DNA of 64,000 bases from Frigoribacterium sp. VKM Ac-2836 (GCF_013248995.1 NZ_JABRPK010000002.1:1054001-1118000), one strand, 5' to 3'; positions 52,407-62,712 are shown, counted from the first letter of the stretch. Numbers and translations are program-made. The notes: a model not told the origin generated them from the letters alone.

Positions 52407-53276
52407 ATGGCTTCCCTCTCACGCACCACCGGTACCACCGCCGCCATCGCCTCCGCACCTCCCGCCCGGCGCCGTCGTCTCGCGACGGTCCTCGCCCTCA
52501 CCGCAGCCGCGGGCGTCGCCCTGGCCGGCTCGCTCGTCGGCGTCTCGCCCGCCCACGCCGCCGACGGCGACGGTTGGGTGCGCGTCGGGCACCTCTCGCC
52601 CGACACGAAAGCGGTCGACGTCACGCTGACCTCGTTGAAGGGCGGCCAGGTCGTCATGGACCTCGACGACGTCACCTACGGCCAGGTCAGCCCGTACCAG
52701 GCGCTGGCAGCCGGCACCTACGTGGTCTCGATGACCGCGGCGGACGCGCCCACCAACGCGAAGCCGGTCATCACGTCGAACATCACGGTCGACAGCGGAC
52801 AACCCATCACGGCCGTCGCGTACGGACCGAACGACGACCTGAAGACCCAAGTCTTCACGGACGACCTGACGGCCCCGGCCGACGGCCAGGCGAAGGTCCG
52901 CCTGGTGCAGGCCGCGAACGTCAGCAAGACCGTGACGGTCGCGACGAGCACGGGCACCACCATCGCCGAGGATGCGCCCTTCGGCAGCGCCAGCGGCTAC
53001 GCGCAGGTCGCCGCCGGCCCGTGGACCCTGGACCTGACCGGTCAGAAGGTCACGGGCACCAGCGACGTCGACCTCACCGCGGGCAGCATCAACACGCTGT
53101 TCGTGCTCGACAACTCCACGGGCGGCATCACCATCGTCCCGGTGGTCGACAGCGCGGCGACCGCCCAGGCGCCGGTCGGCGGCGTGCAGACCGGTGGTGG
53201 CTACCTCGCCGAGCACCCGCAGAAGGACGAGGCCAAGGGCCTCTGGGCGACCGTGCTCGGCTGGTTCGGGGCCTGA
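52407..53276 (+). CDS. Secreted DUF4397 protein
   Basis: A 289-residue exported protein. The N-terminus has RRRRLATVL followed by a hydrophobic core and cleavage near SPAHA (residue 51); a Tat route is possible from the arginines. Mature residues carry the DUF4397 beta-sandwich (WVRVGHLSPDTKAVDVTL, LAAGTYVVSMTAAD, VRLVQAANVSKTVTV, LFVLDNSTGGITIVPVVDS). The C-terminus has PVGGVQTGGG followed by a polar stretch and a short amphipathic WATVLGWFGA end. There is no LPxTG motif, yet a sortase is encoded two genes on. The ATG has an AAAGGA site. Confidence 0.85.
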   Translation: MASLSRTTGTTAAIASAPPARRRRLATVLALTAAAGVALAGSLVGVSPAHAADGDGWVRVGHLSPDTKAVDVTLTSLKGGQVVMDLDDVTYGQVSPYQALAAGTYVVSMTAADAPTNAKPVITSNITVDSGQPITAVAYGPNDDLKTQVFTDDLTAPADGQAKVRLVQAANVSKTVTVATSTGTTIAEDAPFGSASGYAQVAAGPWTLDLTGQKVTGTSDVDLTAGSINTLFVLDNSTGGITIVPVVDSAATAQAPVGGVQTGGGYLAEHPQKDEAKGLWATVLGWFGA

Positions 53277-53299
53277 CGCCCCGTTCCCTCGCGGTAGGA

Positions 53300-53341
53300 C
53301 GAGGAGGCGCGGTGGGCGACCGACCGCACCGCGCCTCCTCG
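53300..53341. terminator. Hairpin built from two inverted CGCGCCTCCT copies
   Basis: A 15-base perfect stem (53300-53314 with 53327-53341) and 12-base loop between the DUF4397 and GH8 genes. Each arm includes one copy of the 10-base word (53302-53311 reverse, 53330-53339 forward). Same design as 34561-34614. Confidence 0.7.
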
Positions 53342-53400
53342 GCTCCCCGCCGGGCCGCTCGACCGATCACCCGCACCATCGACCGGAAGAAGAGAACGAC

Positions 53401-54576
53401 ATGACGAAGAAGACGAAGGCGCTGCTCGCAGCGGCCGTCGTGGTGGCCCTCGCCATCACGGCCGGCGTCGCCTCTCTCGTCGTCGGAGGGTCCGCGGGCC
53501 CGTCGACGGACCGGGCAGGCGGAGGCGCGGACGCGACCGGCACCCCCGGCGCAGGCACCGCCACCCCCCGGTCCCGAACCGCATCCGAGATCGGCGAGGA
53601 CTTCCTCGCCGACTACGTCGACGACGACGGACGCGTCGTCCGACGCGACCAGGGCGACGACACCGTCAGCGAGGGGCAGGCCTACGGCATGCTCGTCGCG
53701 GTCGCCGTGGGCGACGAGAAACGGTTCGACGCCATCTGGACCTGGACGAAGGACGAACTCGTCCGCCCCGACGGTCTGCTCGCCTGGCAGTGGAAGGACG
53801 GCGCGGTCGTGGACGACATGCCGGCCAGCGACGCCGACGTCGACGCCGCACGGGCCCTGGTGCTCGCCGGCTCGACGTTCGACCGCCCCGGCCTCACGAC
53901 CGAGGGTGTCGACCTCGGCGCCGACGTGCTCGACGAGATGACCGTCTCGACCGACGTCGGCCGCATCCTGCTGCCCGGCCCGTGGGCCAGGGGCCCCGGC
54001 CCGTGGTCGTACAACCCCTCGTACGCGTCGCCCGCCACCTTCGCGCAGCTCGGCACGGCCAGCGGCGACCCACGCTGGGCCGAGCTCGAGGTCGGTTCAC
54101 GCGCCGTGACCACGAACATCCTCGCCTCGACGGCCCTGCCGAGCGATTGGGCCCAGGTGCGACAGGACGGCACGACCGTCCCGCTGCCCAGCGCCGACGG
54201 CTCGTCGGGGAGTGTGCAGTACAGCTACGACGCCGGCCGGCTAGCGGTGCGCTACGCCGAGTCCTGCGAGCCGGAGGACGTGGCCCTCGCCGCGAGGATG
54301 GCCACGGTGCTGCAGCGGTACGACGAGCTGCCGATGCAGCTCGACCTCGGCGGCCAGTCCGTCGGTTCGGATCGGAGCCCGCTCGCCTACGCCGCACGCG
54401 CGGCGGCCGAGGCCAGCGACGGCCAGCACGACCGGGCCGCCGACGACCTGCGGACCGCCGACGCCCTGTCGCAGTCGACCCCGACCTATTACGGTGCCGC
54501 CTGGGCGGCCCTGGCCGCCCTGCAGCTCGAGGGTACGCAGCTCGGTGCCTGCTCGCCCCTGGCGGTGGCCGGATGA
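53401..54576 (+). CDS. Secreted glycoside hydrolase family 8 (BcsZ-like)
   Basis: A 391-residue exported beta-glycanase. Signal or anchor at 1-30, then a Gly/Thr/Pro linker to about 60. The GH8 core starts with VSEGQAYGMLVAV containing the general acid E91, then LLAWQWKDG and MPASDADVDAARAL with D144 as the conserved aspartate. YNPSYASPATFAQL and the late SPLAYAARAAAEAS also fit. In cellulose and related systems a GH8 (BcsZ) trims the nascent chain. The partner synthase at 48816 suggests the same here. The ATG has GGAAGAAGAG upstream. It overlaps the sortase gene by 4 bases. Confidence 0.87.
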   Translation: MTKKTKALLAAAVVVALAITAGVASLVVGGSAGPSTDRAGGGADATGTPGAGTATPRSRTASEIGEDFLADYVDDDGRVVRRDQGDDTVSEGQAYGMLVAVAVGDEKRFDAIWTWTKDELVRPDGLLAWQWKDGAVVDDMPASDADVDAARALVLAGSTFDRPGLTTEGVDLGADVLDEMTVSTDVGRILLPGPWARGPGPWSYNPSYASPATFAQLGTASGDPRWAELEVGSRAVTTNILASTALPSDWAQVRQDGTTVPLPSADGSSGSVQYSYDAGRLAVRYAESCEPEDVALAARMATVLQRYDELPMQLDLGGQSVGSDRSPLAYAARAAAEASDGQHDRAADDLRTADALSQSTPTYYGAAWAALAALQLEGTQLGACSPLAVAG

Positions 54577-55250
54577 GCCTCGCGACCTTCGTGGCCGGCC
54601 ACCGAGCCGCCACCCTCGCCGCCGGAGCCGCCCTGGTTCTGGTCGTGGGCGGGGTGACCGCCGCCGCCGTGGCCGCCCGGTCCGAGGATCCGGTCACCCC
54701 GGCGGTGGCCACAGCCGCGGCCCCCTCGACACCGGACCCCGGCAGCGGGGCCGCGGGAGGCTTCCAGGACCCGGCGGCGCCGTCGTACACGGCGCCCCCG
54801 GCGGATGCCACGCCCGTCCGGGTGCAGATCCCCTCGATCGGTGTCGACTCCGGTCTCGAAGACCTCGGTCTCGGTTCGCAGGGAGAGCTCGACCCGCCGA
54901 AGGAGTGGCAGTCGGCCGGGTGGTACGGCGACGGCGTCGTACCCGGCGCCGTGGGCCCGGCCGTCATCGCCGGCCACGTCGACTCGGGCAGCGGTCCCGC
55001 CGTCTTCGTCGACCTGGCGAAGCTCGTGCCCGGCGACGAGGTGCAGGTCACGCTGTCGACGGGATCGGTCGAGACCTTCCGCGTCACCGGCAGCGAGCGC
55101 ACCCCGAAGGCGACGTTCCCGACGAGCGACGTCTACGGCGCGAGCCCGACCCCCGGCCTGCGGTTGATCACCTGCGACGGCACCTTCGACCGGTCCACCG
55201 GGCACTACGTCGACAACCTGATCGTGTTCGCCGACCTGGTGACCTCGTGA
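54573..55250 (+). CDS. Class F-type sortase
   Basis: A 225-residue membrane-anchored transpeptidase. One N-terminal span (about 15-35) and a Pro/Ala/Thr linker precede the sortase barrel: PVRVQIPSIGVDSGLEDLGL, catalytic H135 in IAGHVDS, C201 in LITCDG and R207 in FDRSTGHY, then VDNLIVFADLV at the end. The TLITC-DG ending and Y-x-DN are typical of class F (actinobacterial, single-type) enzymes. No protein with an LPxTG signal is seen in this window; the DUF4397 protein is the nearest exported candidate. Coupled to the GH8 gene by ATGA overlap. Confidence 0.88.
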   Translation: MSLATFVAGHRAATLAAGAALVLVVGGVTAAAVAARSEDPVTPAVATAAAPSTPDPGSGAAGGFQDPAAPSYTAPPADATPVRVQIPSIGVDSGLEDLGLGSQGELDPPKEWQSAGWYGDGVVPGAVGPAVIAGHVDSGSGPAVFVDLAKLVPGDEVQVTLSTGSVETFRVTGSERTPKATFPTSDVYGASPTPGLRLITCDGTFDRSTGHYVDNLIVFADLVTS

Positions 55251-55337
55251 CGCGTGGCCGCCCCGATGGCCCGCACCGCGCCTCCTGACCTCCCCGCACC
55301 GACACCTCCGACTCCCACCCGACGGGAAAGGACCCCC

Positions 55338-56144
55338 GTGAACGACGCCCTCGTCATCATCCCGACCTTCAACGAGCGCGAGAACCTCGACTGGATCGTG
55401 GGCCGCACCCTGGCCTCCGGCGCCTCGGTCGACGTCCTCGTCGTCGACGACGGCTCGCCCGACGGCACCGGTGAACTCGCCGACGCCTACGCCGATCGCG
55501 ACCCCCGCGTGCACGTGATGCACCGCACCGAGAAAGCCGGCCTCGGCGCGGCCTACCTGGCGGGCTTCGCCTGGGGTCTCGATCGGGGCTACGACGCCCT
55601 GGTCGAGATGGACGCCGACGGCTCGCACCACCCCGAGTACTTGCCCGGCATGCTCGAGCTGCTGCGCGAGAACGACCTGGTGCTCGGATCGCGCTGGGTG
55701 CCGGGCGGTGCCGTCGAGAACTGGCCACTGCGCCGGAAGCTGCTCAGCCGAGGCGGCAGCTGGTACACGCGCGGCGCCCTGGGCATCCGCGTGGCCGACA
55801 CGACCGGCGGGTTCCGGGTGTTCCGGTCGTCGGCGTTGCGCCGCATCGACCTCGACCGGGTCGAGTCGCGCGGCTACTGCTTCCAGGTCGATCTGCTCTG
55901 GCGTGCACTCCAAGCGGGCCTGCGGGTGGTCGAGACCCCGATCACGTTCACCGAGCGCATCCATGGCGCCTCGAAGATGAGTGGCTCGATCGTCAGGGAG
56001 TCGTTGACCAAGGTGACCCTGTGGGGTCTGCGCCGACGGTCCCGTGCCCTCGTCGAGCTGGTCGTGCGACACCGTCGCCTGCCGAGTGTTCGCGCCACCT
56101 CGCACCGGGTCGGGCCCGTGCGCGGCGACGTGTCGACGCACTAG
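55338..56144 (+). CDS. Polyprenol-phosphate mannose (dolichol-phosphate mannose-like) synthase
   Basis: A 268-residue family 2 glycosyltransferase moving mannose from GDP-mannose to a polyprenyl phosphate. [11 protein letters not shown] (7-17), [14 protein letters not shown] (35-48), [15 protein letters not shown] with DAD 92-94, SRWVPGG and GSKMSG-like GASKMSGSI are the DPM1/Ppm1 signature. There are no membrane spans, so it resembles the soluble Ppm1 catalytic domain; GtrA at 48138 could serve as flippase. The GTG has an AAAGGA site. A CGCGCCTCCT word lies in the 87-base gap before it. A terminator follows at 56160. Confidence 0.9.
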   Translation: MNDALVIIPTFNERENLDWIVGRTLASGASVDVLVVDDGSPDGTGELADAYADRDPRVHVMHRTEKAGLGAAYLAGFAWGLDRGYDALVEMDADGSHHPEYLPGMLELLRENDLVLGSRWVPGGAVENWPLRRKLLSRGGSWYTRGALGIRVADTTGGFRVFRSSALRRIDLDRVESRGYCFQVDLLWRALQAGLRVVETPITFTERIHGASKMSGSIVRESLTKVTLWGLRRRSRALVELVVRHRRLPSVRATSHRVGPVRGDVSTH

Positions 56145-56159
56145 CAGGCAGGCGGTACG

Positions 56160-56192
56160 CGCGTGCCCGGAGTGGTCAGCCCCGGGCACGCG
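56160..56192. terminator. Bidirectional terminator between the mannose synthase and treZ
   Basis: CGCGTGCCCGG (56160-56170) pairs perfectly with CCGGGCACGCG (56182-56192) around 11 bases, between converging stops at 56144 and 56224. Confidence 0.65.
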
Positions 56193-56223
56193 TCACCGGC
56201 GGGAACACCGCCGGGTGCTCGGG

Positions 56224-57996
56224 TCAGCGGACGATCGCGACCGAGTGCGCCGGGAGCAGCAGGCTCGCACCCGGGACGATCGACTCGTCGCTGGCGAACA
56301 GGACGGTCGAGGCGCTCACCGCGACCCGCGCCTCCTGGTCGGCGAGGTTGATCGCGATCTTCAGGTCGCCGCGGGTCAGGACGAGCCAGCGGGCGTCGCC
56401 GTCGTACTCGACTCCGGTCTCGCCGAAGCCCGGATCGGTCAGCGCGGGCTCGCTGCGCCTCAGGGCGCCGAGGCGACGGTAGGCGTCGAGCAGCACCGCG
56501 TGACGGCCGGTCTCGAGCTCGGACCAGTCGAGCTTGCTGTTCTCGAAGGTCGAGGGCTCCTGCGGGTCGGGCACGGACGACTCGTCCCAGCCCATCTTCG
56601 CGAACTCCGCGATGCGGCCCTTCGCCGTCGCCTCGCCGAGGTCGTGCTCGGGGTGCGAGGTGAAGAACTGCCACGGGGTCGAGGCGGCCCACTCCTCACC
56701 CATGAAGAGCATCGGGGTGAACGGGCCGGCCAGGGTCAGCGTCGCGGCGATGATCAGCTGCCCGTCGTCGAGCGTCGCGGCCAGACGGTCGCCGATCGCA
56801 CGGTTGCCGATCTGGTCGTGGTTCTGGTTGGCCACGACCAGGCGCCAGGTCGGCATGTGCTCGGTGTCGACCGGGTACCCGTGCGTCGCCTCGCGGAACG
56901 ACGACCAGGTGCCGTCGTGGAAGAAGCCCTTGGTCAGCACCTTGGCGAGGGCGCCGAGCGGCTCGAAGTCGGCGTAGTAGCCGGTCGTCTCGCCGGTCAG
57001 GGCGACGTGCACGGCGTGGTGGAAGTCGTCGCTCCACTGCGCGTCCAGGCCGTAGCCCTGGCGGTGGTCGGGGCCGAAGCCGCCGCCGTCGCGCGGCGTG
57101 ATCAGTCGCGGGTCGTTGAGGTCGCTCTCGGCGATCAACGAGAGCGGGCGGCGCAGGTGGCTGCTGAGGGCCGCGGTGCGCTCGGCGAGCTCCTGCAACA
57201 GGTGGACCTCGCTGTCGTCCTTGAGCGCGTGGACGGCGTCGAGGCGCAGGCCGTCGACGTGATAGTCGTCGAGCCACATCGCCGTGTTGTCGAGGATGAA
57301 CTCGCGGACCTCGTGGGCTCCGTCGTCGTCGAGGTTGACGTTGTCACCCCAGGTGTTGGCGTGCTTGCTCGACAGGTAGGGGCCGAAGAGCGGCAGGTAG
57401 TTGCCCGAGGGGCCGAGGTGGTTGTAGACCACGTCCTGCACGACACCGAGCCCGGCGGCGTGCGCGGCGTCGACGAAGCGCTGGTAGGCCTCGGGGCCGC
57501 CGTAGTTGTCGGTCACCGTGAACCAGTCGACGCCGTCGTAGCCCCAGTTCCAGCGACCGTTGACGCCGTTGACCGGCAGCAGCTCGACCAGGTCGACGCC
57601 GAGGTCGACGAGGTACGGCAGCTTCTCGATCGCCGAATCGAGCGTGCCCTCGGGCGTGAAGGTGCCGATGTGCAGCTCGTAGACGACCGAGCCCGCCAGC
57701 TGGCGACCGGTCCACGCGTCGTCCGTCCACGCGAAGGCGCCCGGGTCGTAGGTCTCGCTGAGTCCGTGCACACCCTCGGGCTGACGACGCGAGCGGGGGT
57801 CGGGCAGGGGCGTCTCGCCCTCGGGCGAGTCGCCGCCGTCGAGCACGAAGCCGTAGCGGTGGCCGGGGCCGCGGTCGAGGTCGGCGGGGGCGCGCCACCA
57901 GCCGGTGTCGGGCTCGGCCGCCAGCGGCAGCAGCTCGCCGTCGAGGTGCAGGTGCACGGTGGTCGCGTTCGGGGCCCAGACGTCGTAGACGCTCAT
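56224..57996 (-). CDS. treZ: Malto-oligosyltrehalose trehalohydrolase
   Basis: A 590-residue GH13 enzyme that cuts trehalose from the maltooligosyl-trehalose made by TreY. An N-terminal carbohydrate-binding module-like domain (1-95, [18 protein letters not shown]) precedes the barrel. The nucleophile is D253 in [11 protein letters not shown] and the acid/base is E290 in LIAESDLND. The third carboxylate lies in [11 protein letters not shown]. The C-terminal beta-sandwich ends in a hydrophobic [12 protein letters not shown]. The ATG has a GAGGAG site. It is last of the glgX-treY-treZ set, separated from treY by a 124-base gap with a large inverted repeat. An exact CGCGCCTCCT copy lies within the gene. 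Confidence 0.95.
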   Translation of the reverse strand: MSVYDVWAPNATTVHLHLDGELLPLAAEPDTGWWRAPADLDRGPGHRYGFVLDGGDSPEGETPLPDPRSRRQPEGVHGLSETYDPGAFAWTDDAWTGRQLAGSVVYELHIGTFTPEGTLDSAIEKLPYLVDLGVDLVELLPVNGVNGRWNWGYDGVDWFTVTDNYGGPEAYQRFVDAAHAAGLGVVQDVVYNHLGPSGNYLPLFGPYLSSKHANTWGDNVNLDDDGAHEVREFILDNTAMWLDDYHVDGLRLDAVHALKDDSEVHLLQELAERTAALSSHLRRPLSLIAESDLNDPRLITPRDGGGFGPDHRQGYGLDAQWSDDFHHAVHVALTGETTGYYADFEPLGALAKVLTKGFFHDGTWSSFREATHGYPVDTEHMPTWRLVVANQNHDQIGNRAIGDRLAATLDDGQLIIAATLTLAGPFTPMLFMGEEWAASTPWQFFTSHPEHDLGEATAKGRIAEFAKMGWDESSVPDPQEPSTFENSKLDWSELETGRHAVLLDAYRRLGALRRSEPALTDPGFGETGVEYDGDARWLVLTRGDLKIAINLADQEARVAVSASTVLFASDESIVPGASLLLPAHSVAIVR

Positions 57997-58031
57997 CGGT
58001 CTCCTCGGGTTTCGTGGTCGGGTGGCCTGGA

Positions 58032-58079
58032 CGTCAGGACATGCCGCTCACCTCTGGAGGTGAGCGGCATGTCGTGACG
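58032..58079. repeat. Very long inverted repeat between treY and treZ
   Basis: The arms 58038-58054 and 58057-58073 are perfectly complementary over 17 bases with only TG between. After one mismatch CGTCA (58032-58036) and TGACG (58075-58079) extend the pairing to 22 pairs. It lies 35 bases before the treZ start. It may form an attenuating hairpin in the mRNA or be a protein-binding palindrome. Confidence 0.7.
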
Positions 58080-58120
58080 GCTCGCTGGGGGCGACGGTAG
58101 TCGGCCGCGACCCGACGGGG

Positions 58121-60517
58121 TCAGTCCTCTGCGGGGATCAGCAGGGCGACGGGGTACGTGTCGAGCACCTCGGCCAGGCGGAGGCGACCGCCCTCGTGCC
58201 GACGGCCGGTGAGCACGTCGCGGTACGCGCCTCCTGCGGTCAGGACGACGGTGTCGTCCCAGCCGCCGGCCTGCTCGAGCGCGACCGGAAGGCGGGTCGC
58301 GATCGCGAGCGCCCCACCCCGGTCGACGGCGACGGCCGACGCGGCCTGCTCACCGAAGACCGGCAGCGCGGCGTAGCGCGTGAACAGGTCGGGGCGGTCG
58401 CGGCGCAGCGTCAGGGCGTGATGCGTGACGACGAGCTTGGCGGCACCGGTGTCGTCGATCGCGGGCGTCGCGCCGCCGCGGACCTCGTCGAGGAGACGCC
58501 GGCGCAGCGCGAAGTCGACCTCGCGTCGGTTGTCGGGGTCGACGAGCGAGAAGTCCCACAGCTCGCCGCCCTGGTAGACGTCGGGGCTGCCGGGGCCGGT
58601 CAGCTGCATCAGGGCGACGCCGAGGGAGTTGCTGTAGCCCGGCGCGCGCAGGACGTCGACGATGCGCTCGACCTCGTGACGCACCTCGTCGTCGTCGAAG
58701 GCGGCGTCCACCGCGGCGTGCATGCGCGCCTCGAAGGCCTCGGCCTCGTCGGTGCGGTCGGTCCAGGTGGTCGACGTGCTCGCCTCGCGGGACGCCTTCT
58801 CGGCGTAGGCGTGCAGGCGCTCGCGCGACGCGGGCCACGAGCCCACGATCGTCTGCCAGAGGATGTTCTCGAACGGGCCGTCGCCGACCGGGGCGAGCTC
58901 GCGCAGTCGTTCGAGGGTCGCCGCCCACTCGGTGGCGACCTCGGCGAGCACCGAGACGCGGGCGCGGACGTCGGCGCTGCGCTTCGTGTCGTGCGTCGAC
59001 AGGGTCGTCATGCCGAACGGGCGCTCGGCGAGGCGGACCTGCTGGCGCGCGTGGAACTCGTCGGGCGTCAGCGAGAACTCGCTCGGGTCGGCACCGACCT
59101 CGGTCAGCGTCGCCAGGCGGCTGTAGCGGTAGAAGGCGGTGTCCTCGACGCCCTTGGCCATGACCATGCCGCTCGTCTGCTGGAACCGCACCGAGGCGGG
59201 GTGCGATTCGTCGCGCAGCACGGCGACCACCCGCTCGACGGCGCTCGCGAGGTCGGGGCGGTGGGTCGTGGCGACCTCGGCGGCCTCGGTCAGCCACTCG
59301 GCACCCTGCGGGAGGTAGCTGCGGTACACCGGGAACGCCGCCGTGAGCTCGGCCAGCGCGTCGACCACGGATGCGTCGACCGCGTCGCCTTCGGCGATCA
59401 GCCGGGCCAGGCGGTTGATCTCGCTGCCCAGGATGCCGTCGGCGATGCCGCGCTTCGTGCCGAGGATCATCTCGTGCCAGTCGACGGGCTCGTCGCCGGT
59501 GGTCTCGTCGGCCCCGGCGGCCCGCTCGTCGGAGTCGACCCCGCGAGCCCGGCGCAGGCGCGCGTCGAGGGCGTCGAGGGCGGGTGCGCCGCTCGGGTCG
59601 ACGAAGAGGCGGTCGAGGTCGGCCAGGGCGTCGTAACCCGTCGTGCCGGCCGTCGCCCAGTCCTCGGGCAGGCGTTCGTCGCCTTCGAGGATCTTCTCGA
59701 CGAGGACGTGCGCGTCACCGGTCAAGGCGGCGAGCAGGTCGAGGTAGCCCTTGGGGTCGGCCAGGCCGTCCGGGTGGTCCACGCGGAGGCCGTCGACGAG
59801 GCCCTCGGAGAACCAGCGGCCGATCTCGGCATGGGACTCGGCGAAGACCCCTTCGTCTTCCACGCGGATGCCCGCGAGGGTGTTGACCGCGAAGAAGCGA
59901 CGATAGTTGAGGTCGGTGTCGGCCTTCTTCCAGTGCACGAGCTCGTAGTGCTGCCGCGAGTGCACGGCAGCGGCGTCGTCGCCGGGCGAGCTGGTGCCGG
60001 GGGCGATCGGGTAGACGTTGTCGTAGTAGTGCAGTTCGTCGCCGTCGACCGTGAGGCCCTCGATCGATCCGTCCGCCGCGGCGGGCTCGCCGAGCACCGG
60101 CAGCAGCACCTTGTCGCCGCCCGCAGCCCAGTCGACGTCGAACGCGTCGGCGTAGCGGGAGGCGCGTCCGTGGGTCAAGAGGTCCCACCACCAGACGCTC
60201 GCCTTCGGGGTCGCGACCCCGACGTGGTTCGGCACGATGTCGACCAGGACGCCGAGACCCTCGGCGTGGGCGCGCGTCGAGAGCTCGTCGAGCCCCTCGG
60301 CGCCGCCGCGCTCGGGGTCGACCTGGCTGTGGTCGACGACGTCGTAGCCGTGGTCGCTGCCCGGCTCCGCGGCGAGGATCGGCGACAGGTAGACCCAGTC
60401 GGCGCCGAGGTCGCGCAGGTACGGCACGAGGTCGGCGGCCGCGTCCAGATCGAAGGAGGCGCGGACCTGCAGTCGGTACGTCGAGCGCGGGTGCATGGTC
60501 GGTTCGTGTCGGGTCAC
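58121..60517 (-). CDS. treY: Malto-oligosyltrehalose synthase
   Basis: A 798-residue GH13 isomerase that turns the reducing-end alpha-1,4 link of a maltodextrin into the alpha,alpha-1,1 link. [36 protein letters not shown] is the family start; the nucleophile is D247 in [12 protein letters not shown]274 lies in LVEKIL, and [13 protein letters not shown] follows the third carboxylate region. Length is a little above the usual 770. The GTG at 60517 overlaps the glgX stop (GTGA); an in-frame ATG at 60496 fits the family start too, but coupling favours the GTG. A CGCGCCTCCT copy (reverse) lies within codons about 18-22. Confidence 0.95.
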   Translation of the reverse strand: MTRHEPTMHPRSTYRLQVRASFDLDAAADLVPYLRDLGADWVYLSPILAAEPGSDHGYDVVDHSQVDPERGGAEGLDELSTRAHAEGLGVLVDIVPNHVGVATPKASVWWWDLLTHGRASRYADAFDVDWAAGGDKVLLPVLGEPAAADGSIEGLTVDGDELHYYDNVYPIAPGTSSPGDDAAAVHSRQHYELVHWKKADTDLNYRRFFAVNTLAGIRVEDEGVFAESHAEIGRWFSEGLVDGLRVDHPDGLADPKGYLDLLAALTGDAHVLVEKILEGDERLPEDWATAGTTGYDALADLDRLFVDPSGAPALDALDARLRRARGVDSDERAAGADETTGDEPVDWHEMILGTKRGIADGILGSEINRLARLIAEGDAVDASVVDALAELTAAFPVYRSYLPQGAEWLTEAAEVATTHRPDLASAVERVVAVLRDESHPASVRFQQTSGMVMAKGVEDTAFYRYSRLATLTEVGADPSEFSLTPDEFHARQQVRLAERPFGMTTLSTHDTKRSADVRARVSVLAEVATEWAATLERLRELAPVGDGPFENILWQTIVGSWPASRERLHAYAEKASREASTSTTWTDRTDEAEAFEARMHAAVDAAFDDDEVRHEVERIVDVLRAPGYSNSLGVALMQLTGPGSPDVYQGGELWDFSLVDPDNRREVDFALRRRLLDEVRGGATPAIDDTGAAKLVVTHHALTLRRDRPDLFTRYAALPVFGEQAASAVAVDRGGALAIATRLPVALEQAGGWDDTVVLTAGGAYRDVLTGRRHEGGRLRLAEVLDTYPVALLIPAED

Positions 60518-62712
60518 AGTTCTTCCTCGGCCGTGGCACGCAGGACGACGAGCGAGCGACCCACCACGGGGAGTCGGTCGCCGGCCCGCAGGGCGGAAGG
60601 CGCCTGCGGGGTCGAGGGTGGTTGGGGGGTGGTGGCGGCCCGGGTGGCCGTCGGGGTGCGGGGGGCGGCGTTCGCCGGAGGCGGGGGAGCGGTCACGGTG
60701 CTGTCGACGACGACCTCCCAGCCCTGGGCGTACTCGTCGGGCGGCAGGACGAAGGTGACGGTGTCGGCGCTCGCGTTGAAGTACAGGACGAAGTTGACGT
60801 CGGTGATGCGACCGCCGCGGGCGTCACGCCCGCGGATGCCGTTGCCGTTCAAGAACATGCCGATGGCCTTGGCGTAGGACTCGTTCCACTCGCCCTCTTG
60901 CATGGCATCGCCTTCGGTCGTCAACCAGACGATGTCGGGCAGTGGCTCGCCCTCGCCGCGTGTCACGGGCCGGCCGTTGAAGTACCGCTGGCGACGGAAG
61001 GTCGGGTGGTCGTGGCGCAGCTTGATGACCTCGGCCACGAACTCGATCAACTCGCGGTCGGCGTTCGGCCAGTCGACCCAGCTGATGGCGTTGTCCTGCG
61101 CGTAGGTGTTGTTGTTGCCACCCTGGGTGCGGCCCAACTCGTCGCCGTGCAGCAGCATCGGCACGCCCTGGCTGAGCAGCAGGGTCGCGAGGAAGCTGCG
61201 CTGTCGCTGTTCGCGCAGGGCGCGGATCTCACCGTCCTCGGTCTCGCCCTCGATGCCGGAGTTCCACGAGCGGTTGTGGCTCTCGCCGTCGTTGCCGTCC
61301 TCGCCGTTGGCGTCGTTGCGCTTCTCGTTGTAGCTCACCAGGTCGCGCATCGTGAAGCCGTCGTGCGCGGTGACGAAGTTGATGCTCGCGACCGGGCGCC
61401 GGCCGTCGCGCTCGTACAGGTCGGCCGAACCGGTGATGCGGCTGGCGAACTCGCCCAGGGTCGAGGGCTCGCCGCGCCAGAAGTCGCGCACGGTGTCGCG
61501 GTACTTGCCGTTCCACTCGGTCCATTGCGGGGGGAAGTTGCCGACCTGGTAGCCACCGGGACCGACGTCCCACGGCTCGGCGATCAGCTTGACCTGGGAG
61601 ACGATGGGATCTTGCTGGACGAGCTCGAAGAAGGTCGACAGGCGGTCGACCTCGTAGAACTCCCGGGCGAGCGAGGCGGCGAGGTCGAAGCGGAAACCGT
61701 CGACGTGCATCTCGGTGACCCAGTACCGCAGGCTGTCCATGATCAGCTGCAGCGAGTGCGGGTGGCGCACGTTGAGGCTGTTGCCGGTGCCCGTGTAGTC
61801 CATGTAGTGCTGTTGGTCGCCGTCCATCAGCCGGTAGTACGCCGCGTTGTCGATGCCCTTGAACGACAGGGTCGGGCCCAGGTGGTTGCCCTCGGCGGTG
61901 TGGTTGTAGACGACGTCGATGATGACTTCGATGCCGGCCTCGTGCAGCACCCGCACCATCGTCTTGAACTCCTGCACCTGCTGACCGATGTCGCCGGTGG
62001 CCGAGTAGGCGGCGTGCGGGGCGAAGAAGCCGATGGTGTTGTAGCCCCAGTAGTTGCTGAGGCCCTTCTCGAGCAGTGTGTTGTCCTGCACGAACTGATG
62101 CACCGGCATCAGTTCGAGGGTCGTGATGCCGAGCTTCTTCAGGTGGTCGATGATCGCCGGGTTGGCGACGCCCGCGTAGGTGCCGCGTTCTTCCTCGGGG
62201 ATGTCGGGGTGCGTCTCGGTGAGGCCCTTGACGTGTGCCTCGTAGATGACGGTCTCGTCGTAGCTGTACTTGGGGGCGCGGTCGCCCTGCCAGTCGAAGA
62301 ACGGGTTGATGACGACGCCCAGCATCATGTGCGGGCCGCTGTCCTTGTCGTTGCGTGAGTCGGGGTCGCCGAAGGTGTAGGCGAAGAGGGCCTCGTCCCA
62401 GTCGATCTCGCCGCAGGTGGCCTTGGCGTAGGGGTCGAGCAGCAGCTTGTTCGGGTTGGCGCGCACGCCTTTCGCGGGGTCGTACTCGCCGTGCACGCGG
62501 TAGCCGTAGCGCTGACCGGGCTGCACGGTGGGCAGGTAGGCGTGCCAGACGTAGGCGTCGACCTCGGTGAACTCGACCCTCGTCTCGGTGCCGTCGTCGT
62601 CGAAGAGACACAACTCGACCTTGCTGGCGGCCTCGCTGAAGATCGCGAAGTTGGTGCCGCTGCCGTCGTAGGTCGCGCCGAGGGGGTAGGGGTTGCCGGG
62701 CCAGGTGTGCAT
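60514..62712 (-). CDS. glgX: Glycogen debranching enzyme GlgX/TreX
   Basis: A 732-residue GH13 isoamylase-type enzyme that hydrolyses alpha-1,6 branches of glycogen and feeds linear chains to TreY. CBM48-like N-terminus ([23 protein letters not shown]); catalytic D343 in [10 protein letters not shown]379 in LIAEPWDVG and the third Asp in VTAHDGFT. Residues about 674-710, near the C-terminus, form a Pro/Thr/Ala-rich low-complexity insertion ([18 protein letters not shown]...) before the last strands, not normal for the family. The ATG has a GGAGG site, and TAGGCT (minus, 62737-62742) is a plausible -10. First gene of glgX-treY-treZ. Confidence 0.93.
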   Translation of the reverse strand: MHTWPGNPYPLGATYDGSGTNFAIFSEAASKVELCLFDDDGTETRVEFTEVDAYVWHAYLPTVQPGQRYGYRVHGEYDPAKGVRANPNKLLLDPYAKATCGEIDWDEALFAYTFGDPDSRNDKDSGPHMMLGVVINPFFDWQGDRAPKYSYDETVIYEAHVKGLTETHPDIPEEERGTYAGVANPAIIDHLKKLGITTLELMPVHQFVQDNTLLEKGLSNYWGYNTIGFFAPHAAYSATGDIGQQVQEFKTMVRVLHEAGIEVIIDVVYNHTAEGNHLGPTLSFKGIDNAAYYRLMDGDQQHYMDYTGTGNSLNVRHPHSLQLIMDSLRYWVTEMHVDGFRFDLAASLAREFYEVDRLSTFFELVQQDPIVSQVKLIAEPWDVGPGGYQVGNFPPQWTEWNGKYRDTVRDFWRGEPSTLGEFASRITGSADLYERDGRRPVASINFVTAHDGFTMRDLVSYNEKRNDANGEDGNDGESHNRSWNSGIEGETEDGEIRALREQRQRSFLATLLLSQGVPMLLHGDELGRTQGGNNNTYAQDNAISWVDWPNADRELIEFVAEVIKLRHDHPTFRRQRYFNGRPVTRGEGEPLPDIVWLTTEGDAMQEGEWNESYAKAIGMFLNGNGIRGRDARGGRITDVNFVLYFNASADTVTFVLPPDEYAQGWEVVVDSTVTAPPPPANAAPRTPTATRAATTPQPPSTPQAPSALRAGDRLPVVGRSLVVLRATAEEEL

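Noticed and set aside
54489-56189. Long minus-strand frame across the sortase and mannose synthase genes
   Set aside because: It crosses two well-supported plus-strand genes with catalytic motifs and has no homology-like features.
58196-62358. Two very long plus-strand frames opposite treY and glgX
   Set aside because: Their products are repetitive Val/Gly/Asp/Arg mixtures typical of antisense reading of GC-rich genes, with no family motif; the minus-strand genes have full catalytic motifs.
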